From JADCRZ01 sp039921525 (lineage in GTDB: Bacteria > Bacteroidota > Bacteroidia > Chitinophagales > Chitinophagaceae): 8,712 bases of DNA. Position 1 is the stretch's first letter. Each line of letters begins with the position of its first letter. The stretch is from NCBI GenBank assembly GCA_039921525.1, contig JBDSBP010000626.1, positions 1-8,712 of the forward strand, given 5' to 3'. Below are positions 1 to 5,820 of the stretch, piece by piece. The position numbers and the translations under genes are program-made. The notes under the pieces are model-generated. The model saw only the letters and a program-made list of their open reading frames with translations, was not told the DNA's origin and searched no databases.

Positions 1-127
1 CTGATTGACATTTAGCAATAAATAACACATTATAGAAAATACCCTTGGAGACGGGTAATAGTTATTGCTTACTTTTATATTTTTGATGTTCGCAAGCATA
101 GAACGCTGAATTTAGTACTTAAGTATA
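1..127. other. Intergenic stretch, no gene recognised
   Basis: AT-rich sequence with no open frame that looks like a gene. The only structure seen is a weak nested dyad: GCAATAA (15-21) pairs with TTATTGC (62-68), and TACCC (40-44) pairs with GGGTA (53-57) around an 8-nt loop. It could be the tail of a terminator for a gene to the left of the window, but no T-tract follows it. The stretch ends at the left boundary of the mobile-element-like sequence that starts at 128. Confidence 0.5.
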
Positions 128-398
128 CTAGTGCTATGTCAACTCTAAAATGACGCTTTGACTATCAGCCTTCAGCTATCGGCTATCAGGAGGAAACTAA
201 TTCTAGCATTGTTTTCCTGATAGCTGACTGCTGATAGCTGATAGCCAAAATAACCGACAGTTTATGTTTGACTTTGGCTATCAGCCTTGAGCTATCGGTT
301 ATCAGGAGGAAACTAATTCTAGCATAGTTTTCCTGATAGCTGACTGCTGATAGCTGATAGCCAAAATAACCGACAGTTTATGTTTGACATGACACTAG
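128..398. mobile_element. MITE-like non-autonomous element with terminal inverted repeats
   Basis: The ends are inverted repeats. CTAGTGCTATGTCAA (128-142) matches the reverse complement of TTGACATGACACTAG (384-398) at 13 of 15 positions. Weaker similarity continues inward to about 29 bp (128-156 against 370-398, roughly 21/29). The element is 271 bp and has no coding capacity, so it would have to be moved by a transposase elsewhere. Both ends carry TA inside CTAG (129-130 and 396-397), the target duplication expected of the IS630/Tc1-mariner superfamily. An alternative duplication is AGTAT at 122-126 and 399-403. Assignment to IS630 is inference. The interior is a tandemly duplicated, hairpin-forming module; without the duplication the element would be 155 bp. 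It lies 127 nt upstream of the oxidoreductase start. Confidence 0.6.
157..388. repeat. 116-bp tandem duplication of a hairpin module
   Basis: 157-272 and 273-388 are adjacent direct copies that differ at only four positions (161/277, 173/289, 183/299, 210/326), so 112 of 116 bases are identical. Each copy is itself an imperfect palindrome. In the second copy GGCTATCAGC (276-285) pairs with GCTGATAGCC (353-362), TATCAGGA (300-307) with TCCTGATA (331-338), and AAACTA (310-315) with TAGTTT (325-330). The first copy has a weakened version of the same fold. The motif CTGATAGC recurs several times within each copy. The few differences suggest a fairly recent duplication inside the surrounding element. 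Confidence 0.9.
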
Positions 399-419
399 AG
401 TATGTGTATGACACAGTTT

Positions 420-432
420 TAGCCAGTGGCTA
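420..432. promoter_or_regulatory. Short perfect dyad upstream of oxidoreductase gene
   Basis: TAGCCA (420-425) and TGGCTA (427-432) form a perfect 6-bp dyad around one base, with partly matching T and A runs outside it. It lies between the mobile-element-like sequence and the first gene, about 95-105 nt before the start codon. It could be an operator or a small hairpin; no T-tract makes it a terminator. Function is a guess. Confidence 0.25.
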
Positions 433-460
433 CAAAAATATAGCGTATATTAACGTGAAA

Positions 461-493
461 TTTCAGCGATTCTTTTTATAACTAATATGTTTA
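461..493 (+). promoter_or_regulatory. Possible Bacteroidota-type promoter
   Basis: TATGTTTA (486-493) resembles the Bacteroidota -7 element TAnnTTTG. TTTC (461-464), 21 bases upstream, could stand for the -33 TTTG element. Each is imperfect, so this is a weak call. The leader from 494 to the ATG at 526 is very A-rich with no Shine-Dalgarno sequence, as is usual in this phylum. Confidence 0.25.
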
Positions 494-525
494 AACAAAA
501 AAATAATTAATTTAAAAAAAACAAA

Positions 526-1896
526 ATGCCAGAAAGAAGAGAGTTTATTAAAAAAGGTCTTATGGGTAGTGCGGGTATTGTAATCGGCGGAATGGGTCTT
601 ACCGCTAAATCGTATGCATCCATTTTAGGTGCTAATGAGCGTATCAATGTAGCGGTTGTTGGTGTCCGTGGGCAGGGCGGTACGCATATTAACAGCTGGA
701 GTAAGCTCAAGGATAACCGTAACGTACAGTTAAAGACATTATGCGATGTTGATGAAGCAGAATGGGCTAAAGCCTGTAAGGCGGCAACTGACATCAGCGG
801 TGTAACTCCTAAAACGGAATGGGACATGCATAAGGTCTTTGACGATAAAGATATCCATGCTGTGTCGTTTGCCATACCTAATCACTGGCATGCGTTGGCC
901 ACCATAATGGCTTGCCAGGCAGGTAAACATGTGTATGTGGAAAAACCCGCCAGTCACAATATTTTTGAAGGACGCAAGATGATTGAAGCGGCACGTAAAT
1001 ACAAAGTGCGCGTTCAGGTTGGATTTCAAAACCGTTCCATCAGTAATGTAATGGATGCCATGAAATTCCTTCATGAAGGTGGGATAGGAGATGTTTACAT
1101 GGCGCGTGGTCTCTGTTACAAACCCCGCAATTCGTTTGGTATTGCAAAAGACAGCGAACCACCTGCAACCCTGCACTACGAGCGTTGGTTAGGGCCAGCA
1201 CCCTATCGTCCATACAATGAAAAAAGAGTTCATTATAACTGGCATTGGCATTGGGCTACCGGTAACGGTGATACAGGAAACCAGGGTCCGCACCAGTTTG
1301 ATATTGCCCGTTGGGGTCTTAATAAAAACGATCACCCGGTTTCAGTGATGTCTATGGGTAACATTTATGGTTTTACTCCTGCAGAATGTTCACAAGAAAC
1401 GCCAAATACTCAAAACTCCGTATTCAAATACAAGGATGGCAAGATGCTGGAGTTTGAAACCCGCGGCCGTTATACGAATGAAGAGTCCAGTGTGGGTATA
1501 CGTATCGGCAACATGTTTTATGGTACCAATGGATATCTTGAATTAGATGGAGGTACCTGGAAGGCTTACCGCACTACTGAAAAAGAACCATTTGCAGGCT
1601 CAAAAGCAGGCGAAAAGAAAGCGGCAGATCCAACATTCCTGGCGCCTCCGGGAGGCACTGATCATTACGCCAATTTCCTGGATGCTATACGCGCCGGGAA
1701 AGATGATATGCTGCATTGCGATATCAATGAAGGCTTTCATTCATCAGCACTCCCCTTGCTCGCTAATATTTCTCATCGCCTGGGACGTAGCTTACAATTT
1801 AATGGTGAAACTGAAAAGTTTGTCAACGACAACGAGGCGGATGCTATGTTGACGAGAGAATACCGGAAGCCTTATGTTGTTCCTTCCAAAGTGTGA
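526..1896 (+). CDS. Tat-exported Gfo/Idh/MocA family oxidoreductase
   Basis: 456-residue NAD(P)-dependent oxidoreductase of the Gfo/Idh/MocA family. The start is set by a twin-arginine signal at the N-terminus (RREFIKK at 4-10, then a hydrophobic stretch at about 11-35), so the protein is probably folded with its cofactor and exported. The Rossmann domain follows (NVAVVGVRGQGG, 41-52), with NHWHA at 119-123 and the family's EKP motif at 139-141; that lysine is normally catalytic. The C-terminal substrate domain carries GNQGPHQFDIARW (251-263), typical of the exported branch common in Planctomycetes and Bacteroidota, and ends in EADAMLTREYRKPY (437-450). Substrates in this branch are sugars or cyclitols; the specific one cannot be read here. 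GH109-type glycosidases share the fold, but this sequence does not resemble them closely. It appears to be a single-gene unit, ending in the shared terminator at 2061-2123 and convergent with a paralogue. Confidence 0.9.
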   Translation: MPERREFIKKGLMGSAGIVIGGMGLTAKSYASILGANERINVAVVGVRGQGGTHINSWSKLKDNRNVQLKTLCDVDEAEWAKACKAATDISGVTPKTEWDMHKVFDDKDIHAVSFAIPNHWHALATIMACQAGKHVYVEKPASHNIFEGRKMIEAARKYKVRVQVGFQNRSISNVMDAMKFLHEGGIGDVYMARGLCYKPRNSFGIAKDSEPPATLHYERWLGPAPYRPYNEKRVHYNWHWHWATGNGDTGNQGPHQFDIARWGLNKNDHPVSVMSMGNIYGFTPAECSQETPNTQNSVFKYKDGKMLEFETRGRYTNEESSVGIRIGNMFYGTNGYLELDGGTWKAYRTTEKEPFAGSKAGEKKAADPTFLAPPGGTDHYANFLDAIRAGKDDMLHCDINEGFHSSALPLLANISHRLGRSLQFNGETEKFVNDNEADAMLTREYRKPYVVPSKV

Positions 1897-2014
1897 TGTT
1901 AATGGTTAATGGTTAATGGTTAATGAATGATAAGCCAGTGAAGATAGTTTTTATAACACGTCTTATTATTTTAGGAAAGTTACTCGAAGAATTCATTAAC
2001 CATTAACCATTCAT

Positions 2015-2190
2015 GTCGTTTAGTTAAGCTTGTCAGGTATCATTAATTTGTTGGTGCCGACAAAAAAGAGGGTTCGACCTGGCAATCTTTATTAAAGCTT
2101 GCCAGGTCGAGCCCTCTTTTTTGTTTTTGGCCAGCCACTTCATTTTGAACCAGGTTCGCAATGAGTGGACAACCAACTTAACTAAACGGC
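2015..2190. mobile_element. 176-bp MITE-like element carrying a terminator
   Basis: GTCGTTTAGTTAAG (2015-2028) is the inverted match of CTTAACTAAACGGC (2177-2190) at 13 of 14 positions, 12 of them contiguous. ATTCAT directly flanks both ends (2009-2014 and 2191-2196), as a 6-bp target duplication would. Removing one ATTCAT plus the element restores a continuous CATTAAC heptamer tract, which supports insertion into that tract. The interior has no gene; it holds the long hairpin at 2061-2123 and a smaller dyad at 2135-2168. Caveat: the surrounding tract is repetitive, so the flanking ATTCAT could match by chance. The transposase family is not recognised. Confidence 0.5.
2061..2123. terminator. 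Bidirectional intrinsic terminator for convergent genes
   Basis: 2061-2085 and 2099-2123 form a 25-bp stem with a single G-U-type mismatch (2073/2111); four further pairs are possible in the loop (2087-2090 with 2094-2097). The GC-rich part of the stem is flanked by six A residues on the left and six T residues on the right, so a U-tract follows the hairpin on either strand. It can therefore stop both the left gene (+) and the right gene (-). It lies about 165 nt past one stop and 87 nt past the other. Confidence 0.9.
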
Positions 2191-2209
2191 ATTCATTAAC
2201 CATTAAGCA

Positions 2210-3499
2210 TTAACCATTAATAAGATTCCATTTTTTACGGTATTCCCTGTGCAGGAGTTTATCGGCTTCCTTGTCATCTATAAATTTTTCACTCGTACTA
2301 TTCCATTTCAACGGCCGGTTCAGCTGGTAGGAAATTAAAGCCAGGTGCATTGGTAATGTTAGCTTGCGTGCGTATTCCAGGTTAGATTCCGGTTGCTGGC
2401 GAGACTTAACGGCGTTTACAAAATTTTGCTGATGTCCGGGAGATCGTTCAAGAGTCTGCGGAACCTCCTTAACATCCGTTACTGTTTGCCCGTTGATAGT
2501 TATTTCACGCGTGCCATAATCGCAAATCAAAGTGCCCTTGTCTCCTTCAAACCAGGCACCAATGGCGCGGTTTGCGGCTCCGGCTACATCAGGCGGTTCA
2601 TGAGTCCAGTGTAGTTTCAATCCATCAAATTCATAATCCACATCAATCCATTTTGGAGCATCACCAATTCCTTGTTGAGCCTGACCCTTTGCAGATATAC
2701 TTGTTAAGTTTTTAGGATCAACAGACCAGAAAACAATATCGGCGATATGGCACCAGAAATCTGCAAACACCCCTCCGGAATAATCTTTGAAGTATCGGTA
2801 GGTGAAATGACATCGTTGCGGCGTATATTCCGAATAAGGTGCTGCTCCCAACCACATATCCCAATTCAGAGTTGGAGGCGGAGTTTGGATATTTGCAGGA
2901 CCAAGTTCTGGTGGGAAACCGGTTTTCCAGATTCGTACGGTGTGCACTTTTCCGATCGCCCCTGAGCGAATAATTTCTACCACGCGGTGATAATTATCTG
3001 TTGCATGAATCTGGTTACCTAATTGAAATATGCGCTTATGTTGTTGCAAATTTTTGAGCATAAGCTGACCCTCTCTTATATCATAAGAAAGCGGCTTTTC
3101 GCCGTACACATCCTTGCCTGCCTGGAAGGCAAGCGTGGCAATCTGTGCATGCCAGTGATCGGGCGTTGCACAAGTGATGGCATCGATATCGGACCGGTCG
3201 AGTATCTTCCTGAAATCTGAATACAGCTCTGCTTTGGTGCCCGGCTGTAATGTTTGCAGGGTTTTTAACGTTGAATTGAGATGATCCTGGTCCAGGTCAC
3301 ACAAAGCAACAATCTCTACTTCAGGCAGGGCGGCAAACCATTTCATATGATTATTGCCCATGCCACCCAGACCAATATGCGCAATTCGCAGTCTATCACT
3401 GGGCGCTACTTTCTGAGATAATCCCTGCAGGTACGCCAAACTAAGAGCGGCGGCGCCACCTTGTATGATAAATTTTTTCCGGTTGATAACGTTAGCCAT
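2210..3499 (-). CDS. Exported Gfo/Idh/MocA family oxidoreductase (second paralogue)
   Basis: 429-residue NAD(P)-dependent oxidoreductase. The N-terminus (NRKKFI at 6-11, then a hydrophobic run to about 26) looks like a Tat signal in which RK replaces the twin arginine. Export is therefore likely but less certain than for the paralogue at 526. The Rossmann glycine motif is GLGGMG (43-48), followed by DHWHA (114-118), EKP (134-136; K135 probably catalytic) and a substrate-domain segment SGGVFADFWCHIADIVFW (241-258) with H251. The tail, EADKLLHREYRKKW (411-424), matches that of the first gene, showing common ancestry, but the substrate-domain centres differ, so the substrates probably differ. 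The final Ile-Asn-Gly and the stop are encoded inside the heptamer repeat. The start is the only sensible one before the signal. No convincing promoter was found in 3500-3595. Confidence 0.88.
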   Translation of the reverse strand: MANVINRKKFIIQGGAAALSLAYLQGLSQKVAPSDRLRIAHIGLGGMGNNHMKWFAALPEVEIVALCDLDQDHLNSTLKTLQTLQPGTKAELYSDFRKILDRSDIDAITCATPDHWHAQIATLAFQAGKDVYGEKPLSYDIREGQLMLKNLQQHKRIFQLGNQIHATDNYHRVVEIIRSGAIGKVHTVRIWKTGFPPELGPANIQTPPPTLNWDMWLGAAPYSEYTPQRCHFTYRYFKDYSGGVFADFWCHIADIVFWSVDPKNLTSISAKGQAQQGIGDAPKWIDVDYEFDGLKLHWTHEPPDVAGAANRAIGAWFEGDKGTLICDYGTREITINGQTVTDVKEVPQTLERSPGHQQNFVNAVKSRQQPESNLEYARKLTLPMHLALISYQLNRPLKWNSTSEKFIDDKEADKLLHREYRKKWNLING

Positions 3500-3595
3500 A
3501 GTGTGATATAAAATGGATTAATAGTGATGGAGTGTCAAGTTATGGAAAAAATAGCATTTCGTATAGTTTTAAAATTTACATGGGCCACAAAAATA

Positions 3596-3649
3596 CGAAG
3601 GCACAAAGGAGCAAGAAATATTTTTCCTTTGTGCTCTTTTGTGCCTTCG
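3596..3649 (-). terminator. Probable intrinsic terminator of the PepSY-like gene
   Basis: CGAAGGCACAAAGGAGCA (3596-3613) pairs with 3632-3649 over 18 bp, with one G-T wobble and an 18-nt loop. Read on the minus strand, the hairpin comes 11 nt after the stop at 3661 and is followed by TATTTTTG. The arms are built from the AAGGCACAAA type of word that resembles dispersed intergenic repeats, so it may be both a repeat and a terminator. The rest of 3500-3660 is AT-rich with nothing else recognised. Confidence 0.6.
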
Positions 3650-3660
3650 CGTCTTCCTGT

Positions 3661-4122
3661 CTAAAAGGCCTTCTTGAATTTCTCCACTACTTTTAAATTC
3701 CCATCGTTATTCAACTTGATCGTCCACCAATTTTCGTTGTCTACCAGTTTTATGTCATACACTACTTTTACATTTTTCTCCGGGCCGGTAATTGTAGAAA
3801 GTTCTGTAATGCCGTGTATTGTCTTATCGGGAAATTCCTTCTTGATTCTATATTGAATATAGGATGGTAAATTCTTTTCCTGGTAATGGCGTAAAAATTG
3901 AACAAGAAACGCCTTCTTCCAATAAGTGATACGGGTTCTGATTCCTTCTTCTATAAAATAAACTTCATAGGTATCAGGAAGCTCGTACCAGCTAACTTCC
4001 TGCGCATTTGGAAATTGTGATTTAAAAGATTGCACCAGTTTTTTATCGATATCACTGATATTGTGTGCGAAGGTGCCTGCACTCATCACAATGGCGACAA
4101 GTAAAATAATAAATTTTTTCAT
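3661..4122 (-). CDS. Secreted PepSY-like (putative beta-lactamase-inhibitor-like) protein
   Basis: 153 residues. Residues 1-19 form a Sec signal peptide (MKK, hydrophobic core FIILLVAIVM, likely cut after TFA at 19), so the mature protein of about 134 residues is periplasmic or surface-located. The mature part has two similar alpha/beta halves: a helix ending in FKSQFPNA (33-40) then strands VSWYELPDTYEVYF (43-56), and a helix ending in IKKEFPDK (93-100) then strands KVVYDIKLVDNENWWTIKL (119-137). This duplicated layout fits the PepSY-like proteins (DUF2874) abundant in Bacteroidota, whose biological role is largely unknown. There are no cysteines and no lipobox. It is transcribed alone or downstream of the MocR gene, 207 nt away; the gap suggests its own promoter. 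The family call is moderately sure; function is unknown. Confidence 0.7.
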   Translation of the reverse strand: MKKFIILLVAIVMSAGTFAHNISDIDKKLVQSFKSQFPNAQEVSWYELPDTYEVYFIEEGIRTRITYWKKAFLVQFLRHYQEKNLPSYIQYRIKKEFPDKTIHGITELSTITGPEKNVKVVYDIKLVDNENWWTIKLNNDGNLKVVEKFKKAF

Positions 4123-4176
4123 GAATAAATAGTTAAGTGATCAATAGTTTTTCAGATCTAAAGGTACTATTACACT

Positions 4177-4224
4177 GGACTATGTATGTAGCCGGTTTTG
4201 ACAAATATGGTAGTCCGGTTTAGA
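4177..4224. promoter_or_regulatory. Candidate regulator half-sites upstream of the PepSY-like gene
   Basis: GTAGCCGGTTTTGA (4188-4201) and GTAGTCCGGTTTAGA (4210-4224) are near-identical direct repeats about 22 bp apart, two helical turns. TAGTCC of the second (4211-4216) is also the inverted match of GGACTA (4177-4182), and another TCCGG follows at 4232-4236. The cluster sits 55-102 nt before the start of the minus-strand gene at 4122. MocR/GabR-type proteins are known to bind direct repeats, and a MocR gene is adjacent, but the assignment is inference. Confidence 0.3.
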
Positions 4225-4234
4225 ATGCTTGTCC

Positions 4235-4271
4235 GGCGTTTGTGGGGGCGGGTCCAGCCCCTACAAACGCC
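4235..4271. repeat. GC-rich hairpin downstream of the MocR gene
   Basis: GGCGTTTGTGGGGGC (4235-4249) pairs with GCCCCTACAAACGCC (4257-4271), 14 of 15 bases plus one G-T wobble, with a 7-nt loop. It is much more GC-rich than its surroundings. No T-tract follows on either strand, so it is not a standard terminator, although it lies 59 nt beyond the minus-strand stop at 4330. It may be a dispersed palindromic repeat. Confidence 0.6.
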
Positions 4272-4329
4272 CCGACTTGGATCGAAGGTCGACCAACCTT
4301 TTAGTCAGCCTCCGGGATGGCCTAATCAA

Positions 4330-5808
4330 CTATTTACTTTTTGCATGTATCGTCTTCGTCAAAATATCCACCGCATTTTCCGCCTCTTTTTCATTCATCC
4401 AGCCAAAACCCATCCTTGTAGAATTTAAAGAGATGGGTGAATTATTATGAATTAAACCATTGGATAATATTAACCCCTGTGCTCTGAGTTTTTCTGTAAG
4501 AGGTGGCAGGAGGATTGATTTGTTGAATTTTGCCCAGATTGCCAGTCCGCCGTCGGGAGTTTTAAATTCAATGGCATCCGGAAGTTTTTGTTGTAAATAA
4601 TTACACAGAGAATCTCTCCGACGGTGGTATTCATTCAACGCTTTTTTCATGTGTCTTTTAATAGTACCTTCCAGGAACATTTCTGTCAGTGCCAGTTCCA
4701 TTATCGGATCACCCTGCGTATCGACTAACTGTCTTACCCGGCATAGTTCCAATAGAAGGTTGGGTGGTGCCACAATATATCCCGTCCTGATAGCGGGTGC
4801 TATCGTTTTACTAAGCGTTCCAATATATACTACCATGCCTTTTGTATCAGCACTTACAAGAGGAAGTATCGGGCTGCTTAAATAATGAAAGTCGTAATCA
4901 TAATCATCTTCAATAATTATAAAGCCAAACCTTTCGGCGAGCGAAATTAATTTAATTCTCCGGGCTGCAATTAAAGTAACCGTAGTTGGATAATGATGGT
5001 GAGAAGTAATATACAATGCCTTTATCTTTTTCCTGCGGCAGACCTTTTCTATTTCGTCTACATCAATTCCCAAATCATCTACATTAACCCTTTGTAACTT
5101 CATACCGGCCTGCAGAAAAACATGATCGGCATAATAATAATTCGTGTCTCCAACTATTATTGTATCTCCTTTTGAGAAAAGCACCAGTGAAAGCAAATAA
5201 AGACCCATTTGGCTTCCTCTTGTGATCATAATATTTTCGAAGGTGGATTGCAGGCCCCGGCTCGTATTCAGGTAATCTGATAACACCGTCCTGAATTTTT
5301 GTATACCGGCTATTTCCACATAAGACATAAACTTCGAATTGCTTGCCCTGATTAAAACACTTTTATATACCCTACCCAATTCATCCACCGGAATTAAGCG
5401 AACATCGGGGCCATCATGAAATCCAATGATGTTTAGGTATGGCAAAACAGGCTTGCGGATCTTGTCATTTACTTTTACTGTGTAACCGGTTTCTTTTGGA
5501 AAGGAATTATTTTTTTCAATCTTGTTTAAAAATTTACGAGGATTTATTTCGGGAAGCTCTTTGCTTGTAAAAGTGCCCTTTGAAGGTAGCATCTCAATCC
5601 ATCCCTGTGCATCGAGTTCTTCATAAGCCCTCACTATTGTTTTGCGGTGAACTTCCAATAGTTCAGCCATCAGCCTGGTGCCGGGTAATTTTATGCCCGG
5701 ACCTATTCTGCCCAATTTCATTTCATAGATAATGGAATTGGTTATCTGGAGAAAAATTGGAGTGGCAGACTCCTGATCTATTTTTATGACGGTCTTCCAG
5801 GGCAGCAT
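4330..5808 (-). CDS. MocR/GabR-type PLP-dependent transcriptional regulator
   Basis: 492 residues, the normal length for MocR proteins. The N-terminal winged helix-turn-helix of the GntR family occupies about 12-83 (PIFLQITNSIIYEM at 17-30, LPGTRLMAELLEVHRKTIVR at 41-60, GW and SKGTF before the linker). A linker of about 35 residues leads to a fold-type I aminotransferase domain (about 120-490). PLP contacts by alignment with GabR: Schiff-base lysine K334 in GTLSKTIAPAIRTGY, with D301 and Y303 of the EDDYDYDF motif exactly 33 and 31 residues before it as in GabR; R341 and R465 match the substrate-carboxylate arginines. All key residues are present, so it should bind PLP and sense an amino-acid-like or vitamin ligand rather than work as an enzyme. 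No divergent metabolic gene identifies its target. It is separated from the permease operon by 221 nt. Confidence 0.93.
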   Translation of the reverse strand: MLPWKTVIKIDQESATPIFLQITNSIIYEMKLGRIGPGIKLPGTRLMAELLEVHRKTIVRAYEELDAQGWIEMLPSKGTFTSKELPEINPRKFLNKIEKNNSFPKETGYTVKVNDKIRKPVLPYLNIIGFHDGPDVRLIPVDELGRVYKSVLIRASNSKFMSYVEIAGIQKFRTVLSDYLNTSRGLQSTFENIMITRGSQMGLYLLSLVLFSKGDTIIVGDTNYYYADHVFLQAGMKLQRVNVDDLGIDVDEIEKVCRRKKIKALYITSHHHYPTTVTLIAARRIKLISLAERFGFIIIEDDYDYDFHYLSSPILPLVSADTKGMVVYIGTLSKTIAPAIRTGYIVAPPNLLLELCRVRQLVDTQGDPIMELALTEMFLEGTIKRHMKKALNEYHRRRDSLCNYLQQKLPDAIEFKTPDGGLAIWAKFNKSILLPPLTEKLRAQGLILSNGLIHNNSPISLNSTRMGFGWMNEKEAENAVDILTKTIHAKSK

Positions 5809-5820
5809 AGAACCGAATTT

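Larger units (their letters stand above)
1899..2220. repeat. Heptamer-repeat inverted pair enclosing convergent gene ends
   Basis: 1899-1928 is four units of the heptamer TTAATGG (the last ending in TTAATGA). It is matched in inverted orientation by 2191-2220, with 29 of 30 bases complementary. A further copy at 1991-2011 is a perfect 21-bp inverted match to 1908-1928, enclosing 62 nt. The same phrase ATTCATTAACCATTAA occurs directly at 1991-2006 and 2191-2206. The left arm begins 2 nt after the stop of the left gene; the right arm contains the stop codon of the right gene. 1929-1990 holds nothing recognisable. Confidence 0.85.

Noticed and set aside
188..193. AGGAGG resembling a Shine-Dalgarno sequence (also at 304-309)
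   Set aside because: No start codon or open frame follows (a TAA comes within a few bases), the word is part of the hairpin arm, and Bacteroidota rarely use Shine-Dalgarno sequences.
157..388. Repeats suggesting a CRISPR array
   Set aside because: Only two copies, directly adjacent and 116 bp long, with no unique spacers; the copies are internally palindromic.
507..875. 122-codon open frame on the minus strand
   Set aside because: Antisense to the Tat signal and Rossmann region of the oxidoreductase; cysteine- and leucine-rich shadow with no family resemblance.
739..1176. 145-codon open frame on the minus strand
   Set aside because: Lies wholly inside the plus-strand oxidoreductase, whose family motifs are unmistakable; the antisense product has no recognisable features.
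526..1896. GH109-type NAD-dependent glycosidase
   Set aside because: Tat signal and fold agree, but the substrate-domain motif and the REYRK tail match the general exported oxidoreductase branch rather than the GH109 sequences I can recall.
4198..4450. Two overlapping plus-strand open frames of 76 and 73 codons
   Set aside because: They run through the GC-rich hairpin and into the 3' end of the MocR gene antisense; no conserved features or leader. The hairpin explains the absence of stops.
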